From the NCBI RefSeq assembly GCF_014697425.1, contig NZ_JACJRU010000008.1, positions 1 to 64,000 on the forward strand: a stretch of 64,000 nt of DNA. The letters are read 5' to 3'. The DNA comes from Nostoc sp. FACHB-110. Lineage in GTDB: Bacteria > Cyanobacteriota > Cyanobacteriia > Cyanobacteriales > Nostocaceae. The position numbers and the translations under genes are program-made. Of this stretch, positions 27,810-36,723 are shown one piece after another. The stretch's first letter is position 1. Every line of letters begins with the position of its first letter. The notes beneath the pieces are model-generated. The model saw only the letters and a program-made list of their open reading frames with translations, was not told where the DNA came from and did not search any database.

Positions 27810-29465
27810 TTAATTTTTTGATAAAAAATTTTGTAAATGCCATAACATCTCTTCTGGCAATAATCGACTTATGTGGCCCATTTTCCCAAAATTATCCATC
27901 TTGATCATTTTAAGCCAAATATGCAGTCGTTGATCTAGTGGCAAAAGATGAGTATTGAACTTAATCAATTCATAAGGGTCTATATTTACGCTTGAAGTGG
28001 AGAACCAAATTGGCATATAGACATCAGGTTCACCAAGAAACATTTCGTCTGTTCCGATTGAAGCTACTGGTATAGTTACTGGAGGCAAAGTAGCACTATG
28101 CAAGTATATATCTTCCAAAAATTGCAGCCAGTTGCTTCCCATATGTGTTTCTGTAATTTTTCTTCTAGTAGCTTCTCCAAGAGAGATTCGGAATTGCGCA
28201 TCTTCGATCAATTGCGCAATAACTTTTGTATACTCCTCCAAATTCCGTACCCGAATCATATTACCTGTCAAACCAGGCATATCAGCAGCCAGAATTTCAC
28301 ATGTATTAGAAAATATAGAGCGAGTCACCAAGGGTAAACCATAGCATCCAGCTTCCAGTAATGATGTATTCGAGATAAAAGGGAACGAGTCAACATAGAT
28401 GTCAGCTGCTTGATAAAATATAGCTGTGTCTGCGGACTGTCCAAGTACTTGAATTCTCCCCTCTGTTTGCTGGATGGCTGCTGACCAATCTTCACTATCA
28501 CCTGGGCCAATCACAAGTAGTATGGCTTGCTTATGCTGCTTCAGTAATGGAACATGTGCTTCGGCAAAATTGATGCCGTCAATTGTCTTATATTTAGGGC
28601 CCCTAGCAATGGAGAGCAGAAGGACACTATCTTTAGAAATACCAAGATGTTCCTTTGCCTCTGCGCGGGAAAGCTTCCTGTGCATAGGCTCAATAACGGT
28701 AGGAAGGAGCATGTTCCGATGTGGCTCTATTCCTCTACGTTCTTGGGTAAGCCGCATCCCAGATTCACGAAGATTGACTATAACATCGCTGATAATGCCT
28801 CCAAACCAAAAGCAGTGATCACCATGATTCACCCGAAGAACAGGTGGACATTGATCTTTATTTGCAAAAGCAATAGTAGGAATGACATCGTGTTCCCAAG
28901 TATGCAGCACAACCATGTCAGCAAATGTTGCATATTTGCGTAGTCTTTTGGCTCTGGAGACATAGCTACTAGTGCCTGCATTCAATCGGTATATCTGACC
29001 TTGACTTTTCAAAACGGCATTTTTGAACTCTTGTGGTATCTGAGATGGTACTTGCCGTGTTAACACAAGTGAATGCGAACGCTCCGTATCCTGTTCAATC
29101 CAACGCCGAAGCAATCTAGGAATTCCACTAAAAGGACTAAAAACATTGGTAGCAACATGTAGTATGTTCTTTGGTTTCGTAGAAAATGAGTTGTTTTGAT
29201 TAGGAGGAATACTTTTTGGTATAGTTTTTTGCCCAATCGTCAGGAGAATATGTTCAAGTTCGGGACTTACAAAAAAACCACAATGATTATTCTGAGCATA
29301 AAGACCTGCTATTTGGGCATATGCGGCAGCGGCATTATAATTGGACTGCATTATATGATCTCTTGCCTGTGCAACAAGACAACGAAAAACTTGGAAGTTC
29401 TGTTTAATACGTTGGTTGCCTTCTTTTCGCCAAAGACTAAGTGTATCGCTAGCCCATTCTTCCAT
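27810..29465 (-). CDS. Large GT-B glycosyltransferase with N- and C-terminal extensions
   Basis: The 551-residue protein has about 95 residues before the first GT-B strand (KNILHVATNVFSPFSGIPRL). A donor domain follows with LLSIARGPKYKTIDGINFAE, LLVIGPGDSEDW and a terminal motif around ISNTSLLEAGCYGLPLVTRS. A further roughly 100 residues follow, with no family I recognise. The N-terminal part reads like TPR-type helices (AAAAYAQIAGLYAQNNH). It starts the downstream half of the locus after a 316-bp gap. Confidence 0.7.
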   Translation of the reverse strand: MEEWASDTLSLWRKEGNQRIKQNFQVFRCLVAQARDHIMQSNYNAAAAYAQIAGLYAQNNHCGFFVSPELEHILLTIGQKTIPKSIPPNQNNSFSTKPKNILHVATNVFSPFSGIPRLLRRWIEQDTERSHSLVLTRQVPSQIPQEFKNAVLKSQGQIYRLNAGTSSYVSRAKRLRKYATFADMVVLHTWEHDVIPTIAFANKDQCPPVLRVNHGDHCFWFGGIISDVIVNLRESGMRLTQERRGIEPHRNMLLPTVIEPMHRKLSRAEAKEHLGISKDSVLLLSIARGPKYKTIDGINFAEAHVPLLKQHKQAILLVIGPGDSEDWSAAIQQTEGRIQVLGQSADTAIFYQAADIYVDSFPFISNTSLLEAGCYGLPLVTRSIFSNTCEILAADMPGLTGNMIRVRNLEEYTKVIAQLIEDAQFRISLGEATRRKITETHMGSNWLQFLEDIYLHSATLPPVTIPVASIGTDEMFLGEPDVYMPIWFSTSSVNIDPYELIKFNTHLLPLDQRLHIWLKMIKMDNFGKMGHISRLLPEEMLWHLQNFLSKN

Positions 29466-29781
29466 ACAACTATCTTGCTAACTCCTGCTAACTGTTGCTA
29501 ATTTTATGAAGCATCTGCATATCCTTTGAGAATTTTATCTCTTAACTACAAAAACAGAAAACTTTGTTAATTGGAATCACTACCCAATCATCATCAAGTC
29601 CCGGAAAGATATAGCTACGAATTACCTAAATTCATCTGGTTATAAGGGAATATACTCACCGCTCTCTACTGACTTTTCAGGGTTTTCTCTGTTCTTTATT
29701 TTATTTATAATGCCCGAAAAGTAACAGAACAGAGATAGTCCTTAACACACCATCAACCCTCTAACAATGGTGATTTGATAC
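29466..29781. other. Intergenic region splitting the polysaccharide locus
   Basis: The largest gap inside the minus-strand locus between 9.9 and 39 kb. It holds a stem-loop with 10-bp perfect arms, TCTCTGTTCT (29686-29695) and AGAACAGAGA (29726-29735), and a short reiteration of GCTAAC near 29480-29505. A terminator or processing site for the upstream amino-sugar block and a promoter for the downstream glycosyltransferase block are both likely, but no U-tract follows the stem on the minus strand. Confidence 0.45.
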
Positions 29782-30978
29782 TTAACACGCCTTTTTTAGC
29801 AACTCTATTACCCGCTCCTGTTCTTGCTCAGTCATCTGATGGAATAGTGGTAAGATGATCGCACGCTCTTGAGCTTGTTCACTCTCAATCAAACGCTGAC
29901 AACTTCCTGGTTGGCAATTACAAGCATCAGCCTCAACACCACAAGACCAAGGTTCTATGCTATAGGCTGGTTCCCTGTGAGCGCACATGATTCCCCGGCG
30001 GGTAGAGACACCAACATCTAACATTGCCTGCATCACTTGTACTTGATCGCATTTCTCTGGTAGGCGTACACAGAAGCTTTGCCAGTTACTTCTTGCCCAA
30101 CTTGGTTCTGTTGGTAATTTTAATCCTGGCACATCTGCCAGCAGTTCTTGATATTGCTGTGCTAGGTAACGGCGACGTTCAACAATTTCTGGTAGGCGTT
30201 TGAGTTGTTCTCTACCAACAGCTGCTTGAATGTCAGTCATGCGGTAGTTGTAACCTAACATGGGGTAAGACTCAAATATTACCTGTTTGGCACCGTGGCG
30301 CACGGTATCAGGTACGCTCATTCCATGTTGTCGCCAAAGACGAAATTGCTTGTCCCATTCTGGGTTGTTGGTAGTTAGCATTCCACCGTCACCAGTAGAG
30401 ATGATTTTGCGGGGGTGGAAGGAAAAACAAGCAATATCTCCGTGGGGTTTACCGATTTTTTCCCATTGCCCATCCCAGAGAATTTCACTACCGATCGCAC
30501 AAGCCGCGTCTTCAATTACTGGTAAATTATGACTACGAGCAATATCTAGAATTACCTTTAAGTCGCAAGGCATTCCCATCTGGTGAACTACCAAGATGGC
30601 ACGAGTGCGATCGCTAATCACATCCTCAATTAACATTGGATTGATGTTGTATGTCTGTGGTTCAATATCCACAAACACCGGGATCGCACCGCAGTAGCGA
30701 ATACTGTTGGCAGTGGCAATGTAGGAATGGCTGACGGTAATTACTTCATCTCCAGGTTGCACACCTACAGCTAACAATGCCAAATGCAAGGCTGTGGTGC
30801 AATTAGATACAGCACAAGCATACTTGCCGCCTACGTAAGCTGCGAATTCTTGCTCAAATGCAGCTACTTCTGGCCCTTGAGTCACCCATCCTGCTAAAAT
30901 CGGACGCTTCGCAGCTTCGGCTTCAGCCTCACCCATCCAGGGTTTGGCAATGGGGATAGTTTGGATTTTTTCAGACAT
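29782..30978 (-). CDS. DegT/DnrJ/EryC1 sugar aminotransferase
   Basis: The 398-residue PLP enzyme has [40 protein letters not shown] and the PLP lysine motif CFSFHPRKIISTGDGGML. Near the C-terminus a cysteine-rich insertion (CGVEADACNCQPGSC) is unusual for the family. It would transfer an amino group to a keto-sugar nucleotide. It overlaps the epimerase gene by 8 bp. It is one of two aminotransferases in this block, so two different amino sugars, or two positions, may be made. Confidence 0.85.
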   Translation of the reverse strand: MSEKIQTIPIAKPWMGEAEAEAAKRPILAGWVTQGPEVAAFEQEFAAYVGGKYACAVSNCTTALHLALLAVGVQPGDEVITVSHSYIATANSIRYCGAIPVFVDIEPQTYNINPMLIEDVISDRTRAILVVHQMGMPCDLKVILDIARSHNLPVIEDAACAIGSEILWDGQWEKIGKPHGDIACFSFHPRKIISTGDGGMLTTNNPEWDKQFRLWRQHGMSVPDTVRHGAKQVIFESYPMLGYNYRMTDIQAAVGREQLKRLPEIVERRRYLAQQYQELLADVPGLKLPTEPSWARSNWQSFCVRLPEKCDQVQVMQAMLDVGVSTRRGIMCAHREPAYSIEPWSCGVEADACNCQPGSCQRLIESEQAQERAIILPLFHQMTEQEQERVIELLKKAC

Positions 30979-31945
30979 TGCTTGCTTCCTTTGTTAGCTT
31001 TTGTTCACGCCACCAAGCTACTAACCGTTCTAATCCTGCTTCTAAAGATACTTGCGCCTCAAAGCCTAAAAGTTCCTTAGCTTTGCTCACATCTGCTAAC
31101 CGACGCTGTACAGGGTTAACTTTACGCTCTGGGCCATATTCTGGCTGTAAATCTGACCCCATAACTTTTGCCAAACTATAAGCTAGGTCATTTAAGCTAC
31201 TTTCCACACCGCTTGCAATGTTAAATACTTCGTCGGTAACATCAGCTTTAGCAGCAAGAATGTTAGCTCTGGCAATGTCCTCGATATAGACAAAATCCAT
31301 CGTCTGTTTGCCATCGCCAAAAATTAATGGTGGTTGACCTGTAGCAATGCGCTCCATCCAGCGAATCAGCACTTCAGTGTATACACCGTAAATATCCATC
31401 CGTGGGCCATAAACGTTGAAGTAGCGTAATGCTACATAATCTAGCCCATACATATCGTAGAAACTACGCAATAAACCTTCATTAAAGACCTTAGCTGCAC
31501 CGTAAAGAGTGCGGTTGTTGTAGGGATGATGTGATTCGGTAGTGGGGAAATCTTCTGCCATACCGTAGATGGAAGCAGAAGAAGCAGCTACTACCTTTTT
31601 CACTTTGGCTTTGACTGCTGCTTCTAATACGTTGAAAGTTCCATCGGCTAGAACTTCCAAGGCTAGACGTGGTTCTTCAGCACATTGGGTAATGCGGATG
31701 GCTGCTTGATGAAAGACTACATCCACACCTTGCATAACTTCTCCTAGGAGTTTTTGATCCCGGATATCGCCTTCCACAATTACTAAAGGGCCATGCTCTT
31801 TTGCCCAAGCCAAGTTGTTGATTTGCCCGCGAGTGAAGTTATCCAGAATAATAATTTCTGAAGCCCCTTCTTTCACCAGTAAATCGGCAATGTGGGAGCC
31901 TACTAAACCTGCACCACCTGTAATTAATACTCGTTTATTTTGCAT
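30971..31945 (-). CDS. NAD-dependent sugar epimerase/dehydratase
   Basis: The 324-residue extended SDR has VLITGGAGLVGSHIADLL, VDVVFHQAAIRITQC, AASSASIYG and the catalytic YGAAK, with the C-terminal NIASGVESSLNDLA typical of UDP-hexose epimerases and related enzymes. It probably converts a UDP-sugar before or after the amination step. Overlaps with both neighbours (8 and 11 bp) show tight co-translation. Confidence 0.85.
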   Translation of the reverse strand: MQNKRVLITGGAGLVGSHIADLLVKEGASEIIILDNFTRGQINNLAWAKEHGPLVIVEGDIRDQKLLGEVMQGVDVVFHQAAIRITQCAEEPRLALEVLADGTFNVLEAAVKAKVKKVVAASSASIYGMAEDFPTTESHHPYNNRTLYGAAKVFNEGLLRSFYDMYGLDYVALRYFNVYGPRMDIYGVYTEVLIRWMERIATGQPPLIFGDGKQTMDFVYIEDIARANILAAKADVTDEVFNIASGVESSLNDLAYSLAKVMGSDLQPEYGPERKVNPVQRRLADVSKAKELLGFEAQVSLEAGLERLVAWWREQKLTKEASNV

Positions 31946-32903
31946 TTTCTTTTAGTTTGGTAATTTCCGCTTCAAGAGTTTGAATACGATTTAGTAACTC
32001 TGATGTACGTAAGCCTAAACTTGTTTTTATAGACTTAATTATATGGGCTGCGTCTGTTCTTGCTTCACCTACTAATTGAACTTCATAAATTCTTAGTACA
32101 CCATCACCAGTCAGAATATCGACAAAACCTTCTGTTTTAGACCTTGCAATCACTCTACCAGGTATTCTACCTACATAAACTGGTGGATTGTTTACAGGCT
32201 TGGCTTGCCAAATTAACAGTTTTTTACCTTGAAAATATGTATAAGCTCCTGGAAAAGGAGGAACTAATGAGCGAATTAAACAATCGATACTGCGAGTAGA
32301 ATTTGCCCAGTCTATTTCTCCATCTTCAGGAAGGCGAGTACAGCCATAAGTTGCTTCAGCGTTATTTTGTTTTATGCCTTCATAACCATGAAATGTCTTA
32401 ATAACTGTCTCACCTAAATTTTGCTGCTGAATTTGATTTAATCTGTCATACAAATCAGCTACTGTATCATCCATGTGAATAGGAATTAATTCTTGAAATA
32501 AAATATTCCCTTCATCTAAATCAGGGGAGATTCTATGAATACTAATTGCCGCACAAGGTTCATCATTAATAATTGCCCAATTAACGTTAGCCCGTCCTCG
32601 ATATTGGGGTAACGGAGAATAGTGAACATTGATGAATGTAGATAGTTCAATCAGTGATAGTGGCAAGATTTGATTGTAAGAAGAAACTACCACGCAATCA
32701 GGCTGAAGCTTGAGAATGAGTTCTTTGATTGCTTTTTGTGAGGTATCGGGAAATACTGGGATATTGGCTTGTTTTGCCAAATTAACTACAGGATCATCTA
32801 TATCAGCATCACGTACTACTCCTTGAACTTGACACTTAGATATTAAAGATTCTAAGGCAGTTAAGGTAGTAGTACCTATACCAATGAGCAGTACGTTTGC
32901 CAT
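31935..32903 (-). CDS. Sugar N-formyltransferase (methionyl-tRNA formyltransferase-like)
   Basis: The start MANVLLIGIG is chosen because GAGGAAG lies just upstream and it clears the preceding gene by 10 bp; nine extra upstream codons would overlap it. The 322-residue protein has the formyl-transfer core FINVHYSPLPQYRGRANVNW with the Asn-His pair, and DLDEGNILFQ with the catalytic Asp. A C-terminal Fmt-like domain and a short coiled coil (LLNRIQTLEAEITKLKENAK) follow. The donor would be N10-formyltetrahydrofolate. Next to two aminotransferases, N-formylation of an amino sugar is the most likely role; a true tRNA formyltransferase is less likely. Confidence 0.8.
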   Translation of the reverse strand: MANVLLIGIGTTTLTALESLISKCQVQGVVRDADIDDPVVNLAKQANIPVFPDTSQKAIKELILKLQPDCVVVSSYNQILPLSLIELSTFINVHYSPLPQYRGRANVNWAIINDEPCAAISIHRISPDLDEGNILFQELIPIHMDDTVADLYDRLNQIQQQNLGETVIKTFHGYEGIKQNNAEATYGCTRLPEDGEIDWANSTRSIDCLIRSLVPPFPGAYTYFQGKKLLIWQAKPVNNPPVYVGRIPGRVIARSKTEGFVDILTGDGVLRIYEVQLVGEARTDAAHIIKSIKTSLGLRTSELLNRIQTLEAEITKLKENAK

Positions 32904-32913
32904 TACTACTTCC

Positions 32914-33921
32914 TCACAGGAGTTGCACAAATTCCAACTCGGATGTTTGAGACTGCAAGCCTCCTCGCCAAATCACTTCAGCAGCTTTGAGTCCTCCTGT
33001 TTGCAGGCGCACAATAGGTTCAGGGCCAACGGCTGACGGGAGGATGCCCATATGTCCTGGTTTTGGTTCAATTTCGGGACAGACTGGGATGTAATGAGCC
33101 GCAAAAGCAGACCTTTCAATGTCACCCCAGTATTGAGCGACTATTGTACCAGGCCAGTATTTAGCGATCGCCACAGCATCTTTTTCTGTCAAGATTGGCT
33201 CTAGCCGTGGTTGTAAAGCTACTAAAATGGCATCATAATTTTTATCTGTGGATGCCTCAACCAAGCTATCAACAGTATCTACTGTTGCGCCTGCTTGAAC
33301 TAAACCACGCTCAATAAAGCTGCGAAAAGGATTGTCGCACAACAATAAAATATTGCTGGTATAAACTGATATGCCCGCATCAAGCAAGAGTTTGGCTGCC
33401 ATAATTCCCAAGAAGGAAAATACATCCACTCCTGGGTGACGTTCGTTTACGCCTACCACTTGGATATCTTTGAGGCGACAAGCAATCAAATCCACGTCTT
33501 CTGGTCTAAACTCCCAAGCTTCGTACATCAAACCAATGACAGCACTGGGTTTCATCCAGCCAATCATCTCGCCGTTAATGGGGCGGACGTGTCCACTGTT
33601 AGTGATGATGTCTGCTTGAGCAACTATTTCTGGAGTTTTTTGGGTGATGAATTCGATGCGATCGCTAACTCCAGCAATATCACTGAGTTGCTGTGTTAAA
33701 GCTTTAACTTGCTCTTCAGTCCCATAGCGAGTAGTACGGGTAACGGCATAGACCTTTTTCGCTCCAGCCATCGCTGCTACCACGGGTGTGACTGCATAAG
33801 CTCCAGTGGCTGCTTCTGTCAGGACGATCGCATTTTGCAATTGTAAATTGCAACGCTCGATAGCTTGACGCATCAAAGCAACGAGGCGATGAGGGTTTAA
33901 ACCAGGACGTGTATCGCTCAT
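32914..33921 (-). CDS. Unrecognised Rossmann-like protein in the amino-sugar block
   Basis: A 335-residue protein I cannot place in a named family. TEAATGAYAVTPVVAAMAGA followed by KKVYAVTRTTRYGT looks like a nucleotide-binding Rossmann unit. ADIITNSGHVRPINGEMIGW and ILLLCDNPFRSFIERGL suggest a second domain, as in NAD-dependent dehydrogenases of the S-adenosylhomocysteine hydrolase type. It shares one base with the preceding aminotransferase gene and is 10 bp from the formyltransferase, so it must act in the same pathway. The step is unknown. Confidence 0.55.
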   Translation of the reverse strand: MSDTRPGLNPHRLVALMRQAIERCNLQLQNAIVLTEAATGAYAVTPVVAAMAGAKKVYAVTRTTRYGTEEQVKALTQQLSDIAGVSDRIEFITQKTPEIVAQADIITNSGHVRPINGEMIGWMKPSAVIGLMYEAWEFRPEDVDLIACRLKDIQVVGVNERHPGVDVFSFLGIMAAKLLLDAGISVYTSNILLLCDNPFRSFIERGLVQAGATVDTVDSLVEASTDKNYDAILVALQPRLEPILTEKDAVAIAKYWPGTIVAQYWGDIERSAFAAHYIPVCPEIEPKPGHMGILPSAVGPEPIVRLQTGGLKAAEVIWRGGLQSQTSELEFVQLL

Positions 33922-35030
33922 TAAGCTGGCACTCCTTGGAGAAGGTTCTGGAGGCTTTGGGCAACGGTGCTTACCTGTGTAGGGGTGAGTTCTGGATACA
34001 TAGGTAAAGACAGAACTTGTTGAGCAGCTAATTCTGAGTGGGGGAAATCACCAGCTTGATAGCTTAAATCAGCGTAAGCCTTTTGTAAATGCACCGGGAT
34101 GGGATAATGAATACCTGTTTGAATTTCTTGCTGGTTGAGTTGCTGCTGTAGCCATTCCCGCTGAGTAGTGCGGACTGCGTAGACGTGATAAACGTGACGG
34201 TTATGGGGTAGAGCTACAGGTGTAGTTAAACCAGAGTTTGCTAAAAGTTGATTGTACTGCGCTGCGTGGGTTCTTCTAGCTTCTGTCCAGGCTTCAATGT
34301 AGCGTAACTTAACTCGTAAGATTGCGCCTTGAATACCATCCATACGATAGTTATAGCCTTTGAGGATATGGTGATATCTGGTTTCTTGACCCCAGTCCCG
34401 CAGCATCTGCATGGTGTGAGTGTATTCGGGATTGTTGCTGACAATCATACCGCCTTCACCGTAAGCCCCTAAGTTTTTGCCTGGGTAAAAGCTAAAACAA
34501 CCAATATCGCCAATACTACCGACACGTTGCCCTTTATACTCAGCCCCATGTGCTTGGGCAGCATCTTCAATGACTACCAAACCATGACGACGGGCAATTT
34601 CCATAATTGGAGCCATATCTGCGGGTTGACCGTATAGATGTACAGGCAAAATGGCTTTGGTGCGTTCAGTTATGGCTGCTTCGATTTGGTTGACATCGAT
34701 AGTGTAGGTAATAGGGTCGATATCAACAAAAACAGGTGTCGCTCCGGTGTAGCAAATTGCGGCTGTGGTTGCCACAAAGGTAAAAGGTACAGTAATTACT
34801 TCGTCGCCAGGGCCAATTCCCGCAGCTAATAACGCTAGATGCAAGGCACTAGTACCTGTATTGACAGCAATACCATAATCTGCATTACAGTAACTAGCAA
34901 ATTCGGCTTCTAAAGCTTTAACTTCACTACCTAAAACGAATTGGGTACTTTCCAGGACTTTTAAAACGGCACTGTCAATTTCGTCTTTGATGCTAAGATA
35001 TTGAGATTTTAAGTCTACAAATGGAATCAC
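33921..35030 (-). CDS. DegT-family UDP-sugar aminotransferase (WlbC/WbpE-like)
   Basis: The 369-residue PLP enzyme has [54 protein letters not shown] and the PLP lysine in [19 protein letters not shown]. It is closer than the second copy in the window to aminotransferases that act on 3-keto-UDP-N-acetylhexosaminuronic acid. It overlaps the WlbA-type oxidoreductase gene by 4 bp, the classic pair of consecutive steps: oxidation at C3, then amination. Confidence 0.85.
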   Translation of the reverse strand: MIPFVDLKSQYLSIKDEIDSAVLKVLESTQFVLGSEVKALEAEFASYCNADYGIAVNTGTSALHLALLAAGIGPGDEVITVPFTFVATTAAICYTGATPVFVDIDPITYTIDVNQIEAAITERTKAILPVHLYGQPADMAPIMEIARRHGLVVIEDAAQAHGAEYKGQRVGSIGDIGCFSFYPGKNLGAYGEGGMIVSNNPEYTHTMQMLRDWGQETRYHHILKGYNYRMDGIQGAILRVKLRYIEAWTEARRTHAAQYNQLLANSGLTTPVALPHNRHVYHVYAVRTTQREWLQQQLNQQEIQTGIHYPIPVHLQKAYADLSYQAGDFPHSELAAQQVLSLPMYPELTPTQVSTVAQSLQNLLQGVPA

Positions 35031-36064
35031 GCTGCTACCTCTGCTAAATTCAGTTCAATTAATCGACCTTGTTGTTTTAAAGACTGGGTAGCAGCTTCGA
35101 GAATTCTGACTATCCGCAGTCCTGCTTCCCCACCGGTAATTGGGCGATCGCCTTTGGTAATACAATCAATAAAATGTAAGCCTTCAGTTCGTAATGCTTC
35201 GCTCATATCTAACTTGGGCGACCACATATCCCCTGTGCGATAGCCAATCAACATTTGGTAAACGCTTTCCGAATTCCCATTCAGGGTGATTCCCTTGTCG
35301 TAAATTTTGATTTTTTCGCTGGGTTCTAAGTCATCGTAAACAATCATTCGTTGACTACCACCTATTAGCGTGCGGCGGACTTTGACAGGTGCTAGCCAAT
35401 TGACATTAATATGAGCAATTAAATTATTTTCAAAGAATAAGGTCAAGTAAGCTATATTTTCAGGTTCCCCTGGTACGTGACTGATACCTGTAGCGGAAAC
35501 GGCGTAAGGCTGAGATGGCAAAACATAGTTCATGATGGAAAGGTCGTGAACTGCCAAATCCCAGATTACATTCACATCATGCTGAAACAGTCCCAGGTTG
35601 ACGCGGACAGAATCATAATAATAGATATCGCCTAGCTGTTTAGTAGCAATCAAGTCGTGCATTTTGCGGACAGCACCGGTGTAGACAAAGGTGTGATCTA
35701 CCATCAACACTAGGTTGCGTTTTTCTGCTTCCTCAATCAAGCGCATCGCTTGTTCGGAGGTGGTAGTCATAGGTTTTTCTACCAGTACGTGCTTGCCAGC
35801 TTTTAATGCTGCCAATGCTAAATCAAAGTGGGTAGAAACAGGGGTAGCAATAGCGATCGCATCAATGGTTGGATCTTTTAGTAAGTCTCGACTATCTGTA
35901 GTCACATTCACTGCTGGATAGCGAGCTTGTACTTTAGCTAATAGTTCTGGCTTAAAATCACTAACACTAGTAACTTTAGCTCCTGGAATTTCCGCAAAGT
36001 TTCTTACTAGGTTAGGGCCCCAGTAACCATAACCAATCACACCGATATTAATGTTGTTCCCCAT
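35027..36064 (-). CDS. Gfo/Idh/MocA oxidoreductase (WlbA-like UDP-HexNAc(A) 3-dehydrogenase)
   Basis: The 345-residue protein has [16 protein letters not shown] for NAD(P), the family [10 protein letters not shown], and the catalytic-site segment [34 protein letters not shown] is typical of WlbA enzymes that oxidise C3 of UDP-N-acetylglucosaminuronic acid or a relative. It supplies the keto-sugar for the aminotransferase with which it overlaps. A 121-bp gap separates it from the upstream acyltransferase gene. Confidence 0.8.
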   Translation of the reverse strand: MGNNINIGVIGYGYWGPNLVRNFAEIPGAKVTSVSDFKPELLAKVQARYPAVNVTTDSRDLLKDPTIDAIAIATPVSTHFDLALAALKAGKHVLVEKPMTTTSEQAMRLIEEAEKRNLVLMVDHTFVYTGAVRKMHDLIATKQLGDIYYYDSVRVNLGLFQHDVNVIWDLAVHDLSIMNYVLPSQPYAVSATGISHVPGEPENIAYLTLFFENNLIAHINVNWLAPVKVRRTLIGGSQRMIVYDDLEPSEKIKIYDKGITLNGNSESVYQMLIGYRTGDMWSPKLDMSEALRTEGLHFIDCITKGDRPITGGEAGLRIVRILEAATQSLKQQGRLIELNLAEVAA

Positions 36065-36185
36065 TGTTTGTTACTAATTAAAATGTGTATTTCTATGAAT
36101 TGGCAGGCAATAAAGTGAATGAAGAGAAAATAACTTCATTCTGATTAACCTATAAAGATTTAAGTAAAATTCCTGCTTTTTAAAA

Positions 36186-36689
36186 TTAGCTAACTGATAT
36201 CTCCAGATTTTGAGAACGATTTCTCACGTCCCCAATCACACGAGCCGGAACCCCTGCCACAATTGCATAATCAGGAACATCGTGGGTGACTACTGCACCA
36301 GAACCAATAATGGCTTTTTCACCAATAGTTACTCCAGGCAGGATAGTAGCGTTACTACCAATAGAGGCAGCGTGCTTCACCAAAGTTCTGATTGTGTACC
36401 AATCATCGGCTGTTTTTAAACTGCCATCTTCATTGGTAGCGCGGGGATAAAGGTCATTGGTAAACATAACTCCATGACCGATGAATACTTCATCTTCTAG
36501 AGTTACGCCCTCACATAAAAAGCTATGTGATGAAATTTTACATCTGCTTCCAACTCTGACATCATTCTGAATTTCCACAAATGTCCCAATTTTGGTTTCA
36601 TCACCGATTTCGCAACCATAAAGGTTAACAAGATTGGGATGAAAAATTTTGACATCTGTGCCTAATTTGACATCATTATTTACTGGCAT
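36186..36689 (-). CDS. WlbB/WbpD-like sugar N-acyltransferase
   Basis: The 167-residue protein has left-handed beta-helix repeats ([55 protein letters not shown]) and the segment [16 protein letters not shown] that characterises 3-N-acetyltransferases of the WlbB group. It would acetylate the new 3-amino group using acetyl-CoA. With a formyltransferase in the same block, either two amino groups are acylated differently or the two compete. Confidence 0.85.
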   Translation of the reverse strand: MPVNNDVKLGTDVKIFHPNLVNLYGCEIGDETKIGTFVEIQNDVRVGSRCKISSHSFLCEGVTLEDEVFIGHGVMFTNDLYPRATNEDGSLKTADDWYTIRTLVKHAASIGSNATILPGVTIGEKAIIGSGAVVTHDVPDYAIVAGVPARVIGDVRNRSQNLEISVS

Positions 36690-36723
36690 TTATTGTCTAC
36701 CTGTCGCTTACTAAAGCTGATAA

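Noticed and set aside
31935..32930. Upstream start of the formyltransferase (MCNSCEEVV...)
   Set aside because: It would overlap the preceding gene by 17 bp, and the GAGGAAG ribosome site fits the internal ATG at 32903.
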